Shown piece after piece: positions 8,886-17,984 of a DNA stretch of 39,200 nucleotides. Position 1 is the first letter of the stretch. Each line of letters opens with the position of its first letter. The stretch covers positions 1 to 39,200 of the forward strand of contig NZ_JAKLWS010000038.1 of assembly GCF_022012475.1 (NCBI RefSeq). The letters are read 5' to 3'. Origin of the DNA: Rhodohalobacter sulfatireducens (lineage in GTDB: Bacteria; Bacteroidota; Rhodothermia; Balneolales; Balneolaceae). The notes below the pieces were generated by a model that saw only the letters and a list, made by a program, of their open reading frames with translations, ran no database searches and was not told where the DNA came from. Position numbers and translations under genes: made by a program.

Positions 8886-11471
8886 TTATTTAACTACTAA
8901 ATTTACAATTCTGCCCGGCACAAAGATCTCTTTTACAATTGTGGTATCATCCAAATAACGCTCTACATTTTCCTGTTGTTTGGCAAGACCCAGCACAAAA
9001 TCTTTGTCTTTCGATTTCTCTGCAGGTACGGTAATGTTTGCACGTACTTTTCCGTTGACTTGTACAGGCATGTCAATCGTTTCAGCCTTCAGGTATTCCT
9101 CAACCAACTCAGGCCATGGTTCGTAGGCAAGGCTTTCATCATGGCCGAACTTACTCCAGATCTCTTCTGCAATATGGGGTGCAAATGGAGAAAGCAGTTT
9201 CACAAATGGTTCAGCTACAGACCGGGGAACACCCTCCCACTGGTTTGCTTCATTTACAAAGATCATCAGGGCAGATATTGCAGTGTTAAACCGAAGCCCC
9301 TCAATATCTTCCGAGACTTTTTGAATAGCCTCATGAAGTACTTTCAGTTGCTCTTTGGATGGTTCTTCATCCGTAATATTTAAAATTTCTTCCTCATGAT
9401 TATCACCAAAAAACAGTCTCCAGGCACGGTTCAGGAATCGATTCACACCTTCCACACCTTTCGTACTCCAGGGTTTCACCTGTTCCAGCGGCCCCATAAA
9501 CATTTCATATAAACGCAGTGAATCGGCGCCATAATTGTCAACCACATCATCAGGGTTGATTACATTTCCCCGTGATTTCGACATTTTATGAGCCTTGGAA
9601 TTTACGGTTATCTCGGTGCCTTTCATCACATGTCGGTCACCTTTCTTCTCAACATCGGATTCATCCAGTGGTTTTCGATTAACATCATCTCCTTCTTCAA
9701 CCTCATCCGCACTGATGATTTTCCCGTCTTTCTCATAAGCCGTGTATTCCAGTTCACCCAAAATCATTCCCTGGTGAACCAATCGCTGAAAGGGTTCTTC
9801 AGTAGAAACCACACCGCAATCGTACAATACTTTATGCCAAAAACGTGCATATAATAGATGCAGAACCGAATGCTCCGATCCACCGACATACATATCCACC
9901 GGCATCCAATATTTTTCTTCTTCAGGCTCTACAGGAGCACCATCAAATTCCGGGCTGATATATCTCAAATAATACCAACATGACCCTGCCCACTGTGGCA
10001 TCGTATTGGTTTCTCGAAGGGCTTTTTTACCCGTTTCGGGATCGGTAGTCTCTACCCAATGTTCCGCTTTCGCCAGTGGCGGCTCACCATCTTTCGTAGG
10101 CTGATAATTGTCAACTTCCGGCAGTTCAACAGGAAGGTCATCATCAGCCACAGCTTTAGGCTCTCCATCCACATGAATAATCGGAAATGGCTCCCCCCAG
10201 TAACGCTGACGAGAAAACAACCAATCACGCAATTTGTAATTCACGCTTTTCTTCCCAACACCATTCTCTTCCAGCCACTCTATAATCTTCGTTTTAGCGT
10301 CCGTAATTTTCAAACCATTCAAAAAATCACTGTTTATCGCCGGCCCATCTTCAGTATATGCTTTACCCTCAAAGTCTTCAGGCGGTTCAACGGTTCGAAT
10401 GATCGGCAGATCAAATTTCTCAGCAAATTCCCAGTCACGTTCGTCCTGTCCCGGTACGGCCATAATTGCACCGGTTCCGTAGTGGGCCAACACATAATCT
10501 GCAATCCAGATCGGAATCTCTTTATTATTAGCCGGGTTGATGGCATATGCACCTGTAAATACACCCGTTTTCTCCTTGGTGAGTTCCTGTCGCTCTAAAT
10601 CTGATTTTTGAGCCGCATACTCTTTGTATTCTTCAACTTTCTCTTTTTGTTCGTCTGATGTGATTTCATCAACCAGGTGATGTTCAGGTGCCAAAACCAT
10701 ATAAGTGGCTCCAAAAAGCGTGTCGGGCCGTGTTGTAAACACCCGAATCTCATCATTGTGCTCATAAACGGGAAAATCGATCTCAGCCCCTATAGATTTT
10801 CCAATCCAGTTGCGCTGCATCTCTTTAGTAGATTCCGGCCAGTCAAGGTCATCCAAATCATTCAACAATCGCTCGGCATATTCGGTAATCTTCAAGACCC
10901 ATTGACGCATTGGTTTACGTACAACCGGGTATCCACCTACTTCGCTTTTTCCGTCAATAACCTCTTCGTTAGCCAATACCGTACCCAATTCAGGACACCA
11001 GTTGACCGGTTGCTCATCCTCATATGCCAATCCTTTTTCAAATAACCTCAGGAAAATCCACTGAGTCCATTTGTAATAGTCCGGATCGGTGGTATTTACT
11101 TCACGATCCCAATCATATGAAAAGCCCAGCATCTGCAACTGTTCACGGAATCTCGTAATGTTATTTTCCGTTGTTTTGCGCGGATGTGTTCCCGTCTTCA
11201 CAGCATATTGTTCAGCAGGAAGGCCAAATGCATCCCAACCAATGGGGTGCAATACGTTAAATCCCTTCATCCTCTTGTAACGTGCCAGGATATCGGTTGC
11301 GGTATACCCCTCAGGATGACCCACATGAAGTCCGGATCCGCTTGGATATGGAAACATATCGAGGACATAGTACTTAGGCCTGTCCTTATCAGTAGTGGTT
11401 TTAAATGTTTTGTTTTCTTGCCAGTATTCTTGCCACTTTTTCTCAATGCTTGCTGGATCGTAAGAACTCAT
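8886..11471 (-). CDS. leuS: Leucyl-tRNA synthetase
   Basis: An 861-aa class I aminoacyl-tRNA synthetase that charges tRNA-Leu in the cytoplasm. The HIGH motif appears as HVGH (49-52) within [16 protein letters not shown], and the KMSKS loop is intact (629-633, [11 protein letters not shown]). The CP1 editing domain includes the conserved threonine-rich [11 protein letters not shown] and a [15 protein letters not shown] segment. A LeuRS-type insertion precedes KMSKS and an anticodon-binding domain follows, ending in the tRNA-binding C-terminus. Length is normal for bacterial LeuRS. The start [14 protein letters not shown] fits the family. It is transcribed away from the sigma factor gene, with a 338-bp divergent region between them. 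Confidence 0.98.
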   Translation of the reverse strand: MSSYDPASIEKKWQEYWQENKTFKTTTDKDRPKYYVLDMFPYPSGSGLHVGHPEGYTATDILARYKRMKGFNVLHPIGWDAFGLPAEQYAVKTGTHPRKTTENNITRFREQLQMLGFSYDWDREVNTTDPDYYKWTQWIFLRLFEKGLAYEDEQPVNWCPELGTVLANEEVIDGKSEVGGYPVVRKPMRQWVLKITEYAERLLNDLDDLDWPESTKEMQRNWIGKSIGAEIDFPVYEHNDEIRVFTTRPDTLFGATYMVLAPEHHLVDEITSDEQKEKVEEYKEYAAQKSDLERQELTKEKTGVFTGAYAINPANNKEIPIWIADYVLAHYGTGAIMAVPGQDERDWEFAEKFDLPIIRTVEPPEDFEGKAYTEDGPAINSDFLNGLKITDAKTKIIEWLEENGVGKKSVNYKLRDWLFSRQRYWGEPFPIIHVDGEPKAVADDDLPVELPEVDNYQPTKDGEPPLAKAEHWVETTDPETGKKALRETNTMPQWAGSCWYYLRYISPEFDGAPVEPEEEKYWMPVDMYVGGSEHSVLHLLYARFWHKVLYDCGVVSTEEPFQRLVHQGMILGELEYTAYEKDGKIISADEVEEGDDVNRKPLDESDVEKKGDRHVMKGTEITVNSKAHKMSKSRGNVINPDDVVDNYGADSLRLYEMFMGPLEQVKPWSTKGVEGVNRFLNRAWRLFFGDNHEEEILNITDEEPSKEQLKVLHEAIQKVSEDIEGLRFNTAISALMIFVNEANQWEGVPRSVAEPFVKLLSPFAPHIAEEIWSKFGHDESLAYEPWPELVEEYLKAETIDMPVQVNGKVRANITVPAEKSKDKDFVLGLAKQQENVERYLDDTTIVKEIFVPGRIVNLVVK

Positions 11472-11544
11472 TTAAATCGGTTACTAAAAGGGTTTATAAT
11501 TCTACATTCTCGTTATCGGATAGCTTTTGAATATAACGAAATTA

Positions 11545-11562
11545 GAAGTGAGTACCCACTTC
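11545..11562. promoter_or_regulatory. 18-bp near-palindrome upstream of leuS
   Basis: GAAGTGAGTACCCACTTC matches its own reverse complement at 16 of 18 positions (one mismatched pair). It lies 74 bp upstream of the leuS ATG in the 338-bp divergent region 11472-11809, where an operator or leader hairpin could act. No regulator can be named. No T-box or other recognisable riboswitch core was seen here. Confidence 0.35.
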
Positions 11563-11665
11563 ATGATTACTTCGCAGTTCTTTTTTAAAATTCAAGAAAA
11601 TCATACCCCATAAATTTCGGACAGAAAGAGTTGCTCAATTATCATACAGAAAAAATCGTTATTCC

Positions 11666-11698
11666 GGATCAGGTTGAATCGGCAACTATTCCTGATCC
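11666..11698. promoter_or_regulatory. Inverted repeat in the leuS/sigma factor divergent region
   Basis: Perfect 8-bp arms GGATCAGG (11666-11673) and CCTGATCC (11691-11698) with a 17-base spacer. It is about 110 bp upstream of the sigma factor start. There is no T-run after it on the plus strand, so it is more likely an operator or leader structure than a terminator. The rest of 11472-11809 shows nothing else I can identify. Confidence 0.35.
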
Positions 11699-11809
11699 AT
11701 TTTGTAAATCCCAATAAGTGTATCATTCCAGCTATTTTTTTTCTTACATTTTGAGAGATATATTCACTCACAGATATAGATCATCTAAAGCAGTTTCGAT
11801 TTTTTACTG

Positions 11810-12385
11810 ATGGGCAAAGAAGGAACGACTGAACTTTTACTTCGTTTAAAAAAGGGCGAAGAGGGTATTTACGACATACTTTACCCGGTTATCTACGAAG
11901 AGCTGCATCAGCTTGCTTATGCACACATGAGACGACAAGAGCCCGATCACACCCTTTCAAAGACGGAGCTGGTTCATGAAACCTACCTGAAGATGATCGA
12001 TCAGACGCGAATCGATTTCACCGACAAAAGCCATTTCATGGCAATTGCTTCTCGCTGTATGCGCCAAATCCTGATTGACTATGCCCGTAAAAAACACGCC
12101 GAAAAACGTGGTGGCAAAAAGAAAGACAAAACCTATATCGACGAGCTTTTTCAAAATCCGAAGCACAAGGCAGAGGAGTTGATCAATATTGACTCTGCTC
12201 TTGACAAACTCGAAAAGCTCAATGAGCGACTTGCGAAAGTTGTTGAGATGAGATTTTTTGGTGAAATGACCATTCATGAAGTGGCCGAAACCCTGGATAT
12301 CTCGGAGAGCACTGTCAAACGGGATTGGATGAAGGCCCGTGGATGGCTCTACAAAGAGTTAAAGGGCCGTTTTAAGGTAGACTAA
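11810..12385 (+). CDS. ECF-subfamily RNA polymerase sigma factor (TIGR02999-like)
   Basis: A 191-aa sigma-70 family protein with region 2 (about 20-100; LHQLAYAHMRRQ ... LVHETYLKM ... FMAIASRCMRQILIDYARK) and region 4 (about 125-185; helix-turn-helix TIHEVAETLDISESTVKRDW). A basic linker rich in Lys, Arg and Gly separates them. The spacing and region 2 wording fit the ECF group that typically sits beside Hanks-type kinases rather than anti-sigma factors. The ATG start gives the family's usual short N-terminus. A kinase gene starts 68 bp downstream, the arrangement expected if phosphorylation controls the sigma factor; that link is inference. Confidence 0.92.
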   Translation: MGKEGTTELLLRLKKGEEGIYDILYPVIYEELHQLAYAHMRRQEPDHTLSKTELVHETYLKMIDQTRIDFTDKSHFMAIASRCMRQILIDYARKKHAEKRGGKKKDKTYIDELFQNPKHKAEELINIDSALDKLEKLNERLAKVVEMRFFGEMTIHEVAETLDISESTVKRDWMKARGWLYKELKGRFKVD

Positions 12386-12453
12386 TCTGAACTGTTTTCA
12401 TACGGTTTTATCGTATATGTGATTGGATATTGCTGAATCAGAAAAGACAGAAG

Positions 12454-15186
12454 ATGGACGATAAAAACTGGGAAAAAGTAGAAAATATTATCGATGATCT
12501 GCTGCAACTCCCGGACGATCAGAGAAAATCTTATATCGAAAAAACCTGCGGAGATGACATACAATTAAAGCGAGACGTTAAAGAACTACTCCACTCGATT
12601 TTTGAATCTGAAGGATGGCTTGATGATCCGGAAGAATATAAACGTGATTTCTATCAAGAACTATCCGACGATGAGTTCAAAGCCTTCGATCAATCACTGA
12701 TCGATAAAAAGGTTGGCTCATATACAATTCGAAAAAAGATTGGCGAGGGTGGAATGGGTTCCGTCTTCCTCGGTGAACGAACGGACGGGGAATTTGAACA
12801 CCGTGTAGCTATAAAAATAATTCGTCACGGTCATGCCACTGAGCAGAATATTTTACGTTTTCGGCGCGAACAGCAAATTCTTGCAGGCCTGAATCATCCC
12901 GGAATTGCACGGCTTTTCGATGGTGGATTCACCGAGGATGGATACCCATATATCATCATGGAATATATTGACGGGTTGCCAATGACAGAGTTCTGCCGGG
13001 TGAACAGATGCTCACTTGATGAAAAAATCAAACTGTTTCGAAAGGTTCTCCGGGCGGTTCAATATGCTCATGAAAACCTGGTGATTCATCGTGACCTGAA
13101 ACCGGGTAATATCCTTGTTACCGAGTCCCGTGAAGTAAAGATCCTGGATTTCGGCATTTCCAAACTACTTGAAGAGGAAGAATCACTTAACATCACGAGA
13201 ACCGGATCCCGATTACTGACTCTAAAATATGCCGCGCCGGAGCAGATTCGGCAGACAAATATCACAACCTCAACAGATCTCTACTCTCTCGGGGTGATGT
13301 TTTATGAGTTAATAGCCTCTGAGGCACCTTTCAACCTTGAAGAGCAAACACGTTATGAGAGTGAACAAATAATTCTGAATGATGATCCGGTAAAACCAAG
13401 TGCCAAAGCTTCTTCAAATCGGCAAAAAAATATATTGTCAGGGGATCTGGATGCCATCACTCTTAAGGCCATTCGAAAAGAACCCGAACAGCGATACCGC
13501 ATGGCCAAAGAGTTTCTAAATGAACTGAACAATTATCAAAAAGGCCTGCCGATATCTGCAAGAAACGACACATTTAGGTACAGAGCCCAAAAGTTTTTCA
13601 AGCGAAATCAAAAAGCAATCGCTGTTGGAGTCGGTATCACACTGTTGATGATCGGGTTCGCCTCCTTTTATGCATACAGAATTACCCAGGAACGTAATAT
13701 TGCTCAAATAGAAGCTCAAAAAGCAGAAAATGTAAAAAATTTACTGGTAGAACTATTTCGTGGAAACGATCCAATAACCGGTGATGCGGAATCGATGAGC
13801 CTTGATCAGTTACTGGCAGAAGGCACAGATGAAATCATCAATCGGGATCTGGAACCATCCGTTAAGATAGAGTTACTTTTAACGCTTACCACCATCTATC
13901 AAAACATCACTCAATTTGAAAAAGCTCAGCAGTTAGCCGGAGAAAGCCTGGATTTGAGCCAAGCGCATTTTGGCGAGAACTCAATTCCCGTTGCTGAAAG
14001 TTACATCAAACTCGGAGGTTTGGAACACGATCTCGGGAATTACCGGGAAGGCAGGGAGTATTTTGTAAAGGCTGAGAACGTTTTGGATGAAACTGCATCT
14101 GAATCAAATCCGCTTTATGCCACTCTTTATAACCATTTGGGCCTTTCTGAAGAACAATTAGGTAATTATGAATCGTCTCACGCCTATTTCCAGAAATCAA
14201 TCAATGTTCTTAAAAATCAAGCTGCGGTCGACTCTACTCTCTTCATTAAAGATATAAAAAGTTTGGCACGGGGTTATTACCGAATCGACAATTACCAAAA
14301 AGGAGATTCACTGCTTTTAGCAGCATTAGAGGCCAGTAGGAGCTTTCACGGCGAAGATGATGTAATCACCTCCAGCATATTAGGGGATCTGGGCATGTAT
14401 AAAATGACACAGGCCGAATATGATGAAGCTCGAAATTACTACAATCAATCTTTACAGATTAAGGAACAAGTGTATGGTGATGATGGTCACCCCAACTACA
14501 CAGCCACCCTTACCAATCTTGCCGTTTTAGAAAAGCAGTTGGGAAATTACACGGTGGCGGAATCTCTATTCACAAGGACTATGAAAATTGATGAAAAACT
14601 TTTTGGTGAAGAGCATCCTTATGTGGCTATGTCAAAAAATCACCTGGCAGGAATCCATTTTGAAAGGGATGAATACAAACAAGCATTAGAACTTCAAGAA
14701 GAAGCGATGAATGTATACCTGGAGGCATACGGTGAAGACCACTACTACCTCGGTGCTGTTTTCAAAAATTATGGAAATCTATTATCGATCATGGGAAACT
14801 ATGAAAAAGTTGAATCGTACTTTGAACGATCAAAATCTATCTATGAAGATTTCGAGGAGACGGATAAAGATACATTTGCTAAACTTTATAAAGCAAGGGG
14901 GGAACATTACCTAAGGGTTGGAAAATACGAGGAAGCTGCCAGGCAGTTCGAAAAGGCTGCCGATTATTTTGATGAGTACCATTACGATGAATATAAACGG
15001 GCATCGGCAGAATCACTTATTAAGATGGCTAAAGCCTACGTTGAACTTGAGCGAACAGAATACGCCGATTTAATTTTGAAAGACGTCAAATCAAGGATAG
15101 ATACCTCAAGTGCCTTAGCGAATCACCCAAATATTGATAAACTTTTTTCAGAGACGGTTGATAATCTGTCGAACCGGTTGCATTAA
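12454..15186 (+). CDS. Membrane Ser/Thr protein kinase with C-terminal TPR repeats
   Basis: A 910-aa Hanks-type kinase. I choose the ATG at 12454 (MDDKNWEKVENIIDDLLQL, the usual family N-terminus) over an upstream in-frame TTG at 12430. Kinase parts: glycine loop GEGGMGSVFLG (about 98-108), Lys121 in VAIK, HRDLKPGN with Asp214, DFG Asp232, and APEQ. One membrane helix follows at about 389-410 (GVGITLLMIGFASFYAY), so the C-terminal half probably faces the periplasm. That half (about 460-900) holds repeated TPR/Kinesin-light-chain-like units such as HPNYTATLTNLAVLEKQLGN. All catalytic residues are present, so it should be active. It follows an ECF sigma factor; the ligand sensed by the TPRs is unknown. 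Confidence 0.93.
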   Translation: MDDKNWEKVENIIDDLLQLPDDQRKSYIEKTCGDDIQLKRDVKELLHSIFESEGWLDDPEEYKRDFYQELSDDEFKAFDQSLIDKKVGSYTIRKKIGEGGMGSVFLGERTDGEFEHRVAIKIIRHGHATEQNILRFRREQQILAGLNHPGIARLFDGGFTEDGYPYIIMEYIDGLPMTEFCRVNRCSLDEKIKLFRKVLRAVQYAHENLVIHRDLKPGNILVTESREVKILDFGISKLLEEEESLNITRTGSRLLTLKYAAPEQIRQTNITTSTDLYSLGVMFYELIASEAPFNLEEQTRYESEQIILNDDPVKPSAKASSNRQKNILSGDLDAITLKAIRKEPEQRYRMAKEFLNELNNYQKGLPISARNDTFRYRAQKFFKRNQKAIAVGVGITLLMIGFASFYAYRITQERNIAQIEAQKAENVKNLLVELFRGNDPITGDAESMSLDQLLAEGTDEIINRDLEPSVKIELLLTLTTIYQNITQFEKAQQLAGESLDLSQAHFGENSIPVAESYIKLGGLEHDLGNYREGREYFVKAENVLDETASESNPLYATLYNHLGLSEEQLGNYESSHAYFQKSINVLKNQAAVDSTLFIKDIKSLARGYYRIDNYQKGDSLLLAALEASRSFHGEDDVITSSILGDLGMYKMTQAEYDEARNYYNQSLQIKEQVYGDDGHPNYTATLTNLAVLEKQLGNYTVAESLFTRTMKIDEKLFGEEHPYVAMSKNHLAGIHFERDEYKQALELQEEAMNVYLEAYGEDHYYLGAVFKNYGNLLSIMGNYEKVESYFERSKSIYEDFEETDKDTFAKLYKARGEHYLRVGKYEEAARQFEKAADYFDEYHYDEYKRASAESLIKMAKAYVELERTEYADLILKDVKSRIDTSSALANHPNIDKLFSETVDNLSNRLH

Positions 15187-15202
15187 CATCCGGTGCTTTT
15201 AG

Positions 15203-15775
15203 TTATCTATAATTTTGAGTTTTCAGGTCCACCAGCTTGATCTCTCCATCCCCAAAATGTTCGAATATGCCCAACAACAAAGTAAATGCTTCTCCTTTCT
15301 TTCTTAATTCACTACATAGATCAGCACAGATGAATGATTTATTCCCGGCTATGCTAAAGCCATCTTGCTCCTCCTCCCAAAATATCTCCACATTTCCATC
15401 CTCATAAGTTCTTTGAAGAATGAGCTCAAATTGACTACCCACTTCAACTTTTTCTCTGGAGATCTCTTTTATAAACACGTAACGGAATGAGGACGCATCC
15501 AGCCTGGGTTCGTCATAATATTTCTTTTCAACTAATATGTTGTATACATAACCCCATTTGTAGTCAAAATCCTCGATTCCAAATGTTCGGTCCCACTCTG
15601 CCCCTCCAATTTCTTCTTCAACCTGAACGAGGTATAAACTCTCCGGTCCAATAATGTTATAACCAATTTCTTTGTGATCACTGACGCGCATCTCCAAAAT
15701 TTCATAGTCTGTATCCCGGCATGAGGTAAAGAGAGTTGATATAAATATGAGAACAAGAAAATAGGATAATCTCAT
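15203..15775 (-). CDS. Lipoprotein of unknown function
   Basis: A 190-aa protein with a lipoprotein signal: MRLSYFLVLIFISTLFTSC, lipidation Cys19. The mature part is mostly beta-strand-like and acidic, with aromatic pairs and two further cysteines near the end (ICADLCSEL). I recognise no domain. It converges with the kinase gene (16 bp between stops) and lies downstream of the RES toxin on the same strand with 136 bp between them, so it is probably independent. The start is well placed because it begins the signal peptide. Confidence 0.75.
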   Translation of the reverse strand: MRLSYFLVLIFISTLFTSCRDTDYEILEMRVSDHKEIGYNIIGPESLYLVQVEEEIGGAEWDRTFGIEDFDYKWGYVYNILVEKKYYDEPRLDASSFRYVFIKEISREKVEVGSQFELILQRTYEDGNVEIFWEEEQDGFSIAGNKSFICADLCSELRKKGEAFTLLLGIFEHFGDGEIKLVDLKTQNYR

Positions 15776-15911
15776 TGTGAAAGTGTGTTTGGATGTAATT
15801 CAGCTCTGCTTACGATACACCCGGAACTTGATGAATACCTATATAAATTTACCTGTGTAAACAATTTCCAATGCTCATTCAATTTTTCATGAACAATGAA
15901 TAACAGAGAAT

Positions 15912-16379
15912 TTATGTAAACAATCTTTGGTCAACTCCCGCTTGCCCCTTTTCTTCAATTTGAAGGTTGCTATAGTCAGGATGATTGGGATTTAAAACAT
16001 AATTGTACTCAATGGGAATTACTACACTCGGAATCTTCAAAGCGAGACTTTTATTTGAGGATAGCCAATCATCGCCAAAATCTTGAGAAGCATGCCCATA
16101 AGGTATTTGATTCCATTCCTCCGGCAAATCAGTCATAGCCGGGGAATCAACAAGAAACTCTGGAACATCTGCCTGGAATACAACACAATGGCGCAGATAA
16201 GATCGGTCGTTTGTCTGAACTAACATTTCCAGGAGAGACAAAGAAAGGCTCCCGGATGTATAAACGGCGGCGAGGCCTTCACTGTTAAACCGCCCTCCAT
16301 AAAGCTTAGCTCCTTCCCCGGAAAAAGCTGAATCTTTATACTCCCGGCGGCATATCCGCCACACACGAATGGTTCCCAT
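15912..16379 (-). CDS. RES-domain toxin (MbcT/ParT-like)
   Basis: A 155-aa RES protein, the usual toxin length. Family marks are VWRICRREY (N-terminal Arg), GAKLYGGRFN, the AVYTSGSLSLSLLEMLV helix with the conserved Glu, and NPNHPDYSNL near the C-terminus with the conserved Ser. RES toxins act on NAD+ (phosphorolysis or hydrolysis) or ADP-ribosylate phosphoribosyl pyrophosphate synthetase, stopping growth until neutralised. It begins two bases after the antitoxin stop, in the usual antitoxin-first order. All key residues appear present, so it looks intact. Which of the two reactions it performs cannot be told from sequence alone. Confidence 0.9.
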   Translation of the reverse strand: MGTIRVWRICRREYKDSAFSGEGAKLYGGRFNSEGLAAVYTSGSLSLSLLEMLVQTNDRSYLRHCVVFQADVPEFLVDSPAMTDLPEEWNQIPYGHASQDFGDDWLSSNKSLALKIPSVVIPIEYNYVLNPNHPDYSNLQIEEKGQAGVDQRLFT

Positions 16380-16381
16380 CC

Positions 16382-16843
16382 CTAAACAGTAATACCGTGT
16401 TGTATCTGCTGAAGTGTACGCTCTACAAGACGGGCACCCGGTTCGGTTTGAACAATATCGAGAGGTTTTTTATTACCAAGAGCATAATTCGGTTGTTTAA
16501 ACCAGGTTGACGCTTTTTCCATGCTTCCAAAAACTTCTGCTGCCAGATCAGTTAATCTGGCAATTCGGTAACTTCGTTCCGATTCATCAGGTGGCAGAAC
16601 ATCCTCTTTTCGGCGGCGATCGAGTGTTCGCGGTGAAATCATCAAGAGTGTTGAAAGCTCCATTCTGGAAATATCTAAACGAGTTTGGATTGTTTGCAAA
16701 ATATCGGAAGCCAACCCCTCTTGAATGTTTGCTACTGCCTTTGAGAGATCCCAGGCAATGAAGGGTTCTTCAACTTTATTACTGTTTTTCTTACTCTTGT
16801 TTGATAAATATTCTTTTTGATGTGAGTTCTTTTCTGCCATCAT
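16382..16843 (-). CDS. Xre/MbcA/ParS-type antitoxin (DUF2384)
   Basis: A 153-aa antitoxin. The N-terminal 40 residues are polar and Lys/Asn-rich. A Xre-like helix-turn-helix follows (about 45-100; LDISRMELSTLLMISPRTLDRRRKE) and then the C-terminal toxin-binding DUF2384 domain (about 105-153; VFGSMEKASTWFKQPNYALG, PLDIVQTEPGARLV). It should bind and block the RES protein and repress its own promoter. Two adjacent Met codons offer starts at 16843 and 16840. A good promoter lies 28 bp upstream. It is divergent from deoC. Confidence 0.9.
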   Translation of the reverse strand: MMAEKNSHQKEYLSNKSKKNSNKVEEPFIAWDLSKAVANIQEGLASDILQTIQTRLDISRMELSTLLMISPRTLDRRRKEDVLPPDESERSYRIARLTDLAAEVFGSMEKASTWFKQPNYALGNKKPLDIVQTEPGARLVERTLQQIQHGITV

Positions 16844-16845
16844 TT

Positions 16846-16857
16846 CGCCATATTGCG
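16846..16857. promoter_or_regulatory. Possible antitoxin operator
   Basis: CGCCATATTGCG is a 12-bp near-palindrome (one mismatched pair) between the predicted -10 box and the antitoxin start. Its position is right for autorepression by the Xre domain. Palindromes this short arise by chance, so confidence is low. Confidence 0.3.
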
Positions 16858-16871
16858 TTATCTTTTACGCC

Positions 16872-16900
16872 AATTTACTCTTCTTTCAATGTATTGTCAA
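16872..16900 (-). promoter_or_regulatory. Predicted sigma-70-like promoter of the RES/Xre operon
   Basis: On the minus strand TTGACA (16900-16895) is followed after exactly 17 bases by TAAATT (16877-16872). The predicted transcript start near 16865 gives a leader of about 22 bases before the antitoxin ATG. The -35 box is a perfect consensus match. Confidence 0.6.
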
Positions 16901-16965
16901 TCTTTATCTCCAATTTGATTATCCGTACATTGACAAATGTTAACCAAAGAGTCACAACTGATTTT

Positions 16966-17874
16966 ATGAATAAAGTTTCACTTCCTGATTTCAACCAGAC
17001 GATTCCAATTGACCAGATCGGCGTTGAAGAACGAGTCGCCCGCCTCAACTCGAGAAGTATCAAAAAAGAGTCGAAGGTGCAGGGGTTAAAACTGGCCCTG
17101 AGTATGATTGACCTTACAACACTGGAGGGAAAAGACTCCGAAGGAAAAGTGATTCAACTCTGCAGTAAGGCAAAGAAACCATATGCCCCCATGCCCGATC
17201 TGCCAACTGTAGCAGCGGTGTGTGTCTACCCGAATATGGTTTCTACAGCCAAAAAAGCTTTGAACGGTTCAAACATCAATGTAGCCAGTGTAGCTACGGC
17301 GTTTCCAAGTGGAATGGCAAAACTTCAGGTAAAGTTAGATGACACAAAATTTGCAGTCGAACAAGGCGCTGATGAAGTGGATATGGTAATCTCGAGAGGC
17401 GAGTTTTTGAAGGGTAATTTCAGTTTTGTTTTTGATGAGATTGCTGCCGTTAAAGAAGCATGCGGCGATGCTCACCTGAAAGTGATTTTGGAAACCGGTG
17501 AATTGGAAACCTATGAGAATGTCAGAAAAGCCAGTGATATAGCGATGCATGCAGGAGCCGATTTCATTAAAACATCAACCGGGAAAGTATCTCCTGCAGC
17601 TACTCAGCCGGTTACTTTAGTTATGCTGGAAGCGATCCGCGATTTCTACCGCGAAACCGGTAAGATGATTGGCATGAAACCCGCCGGTGGAATTCGGAAA
17701 GCAAAACAGGCATTACAATATCTTGTGCTTGTAAAAGAAACCCTTGGAGCCGATTGGCTGACTCCCGACTATTTTCGCTTCGGTGCCAGCTCCCTGGCAA
17801 ATGACCTCCTGATGCAAATTGTTAAACAGGAAACAGGTGTGTACCAAAGCAGTAACTATTTTTCGAATGATTAA
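16966..17874 (+). CDS. deoC: Deoxyribose-phosphate aldolase
   Basis: A 302-aa class I aldolase that splits 2-deoxyribose-5-phosphate into acetaldehyde and glyceraldehyde-3-phosphate. Catalytic residues are visible: Schiff-base Lys202 in FIKTSTGK, Lys238 in GMKPAGGIR, and Asp139 in DEVDMV. The reading frame is open further upstream to 16801, but that part overlaps the divergent antitoxin gene and has no aldolase similarity, so the ATG at 16966 is chosen. About 45 residues of N-terminal extension and a larger C-terminus place it in the longer DeoC branch rather than the 250-aa E. coli type. It is followed by two aldehyde dehydrogenase-like genes, which could take up the acetaldehyde. Confidence 0.95.
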   Translation: MNKVSLPDFNQTIPIDQIGVEERVARLNSRSIKKESKVQGLKLALSMIDLTTLEGKDSEGKVIQLCSKAKKPYAPMPDLPTVAAVCVYPNMVSTAKKALNGSNINVASVATAFPSGMAKLQVKLDDTKFAVEQGADEVDMVISRGEFLKGNFSFVFDEIAAVKEACGDAHLKVILETGELETYENVRKASDIAMHAGADFIKTSTGKVSPAATQPVTLVMLEAIRDFYRETGKMIGMKPAGGIRKAKQALQYLVLVKETLGADWLTPDYFRFGASSLANDLLMQIVKQETGVYQSSNYFSND

Positions 17875-17891
17875 TGATTGGTTTGTTGATT

Positions 17892-17971
17892 GTTGTTAGT
17901 GGGTAGTTGTAATTTCGAAATTTTGATATAAGGCTAAACTCATAAACAACAAACAACTGACTACCAACAAC
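17892..17971. repeat. Imperfect inverted repeat between deoC and the ALDH gene
   Basis: Arms at 17892-17910 (GTTGTTAGTGGGTAGTTGT) and 17953-17971 are reverse complements at 15 of 19 positions; as RNA two of the mismatches become G-U pairs. The 42-base loop is AT-rich. The arms are built from GTT/AAC triplets. It fills almost the whole 110-bp gap and could be an attenuating or stabilising hairpin in the deoC-ALDH transcript, or a dispersed intergenic repeat. There is no T-run of terminator type directly after the right arm except a short one just before the ATG. Confidence 0.5.
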
Positions 17972-17984
17972 TAACATCTTTTTT

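Noticed and set aside
12430-12453. Upstream in-frame TTG start for the Ser/Thr kinase
   Set aside because: The ATG at 12454 gives the standard family N-terminus; the extra eight residues have no support.
16801-16965. Longer deoC reading frame
   Set aside because: It overlaps the divergent antitoxin gene and its promoter and has no aldolase similarity; the ATG at 16966 fits the family.
17892-17971. Rho-independent terminator after deoC
   Set aside because: The loop is 42 bases and there is no T-run directly after the stem.
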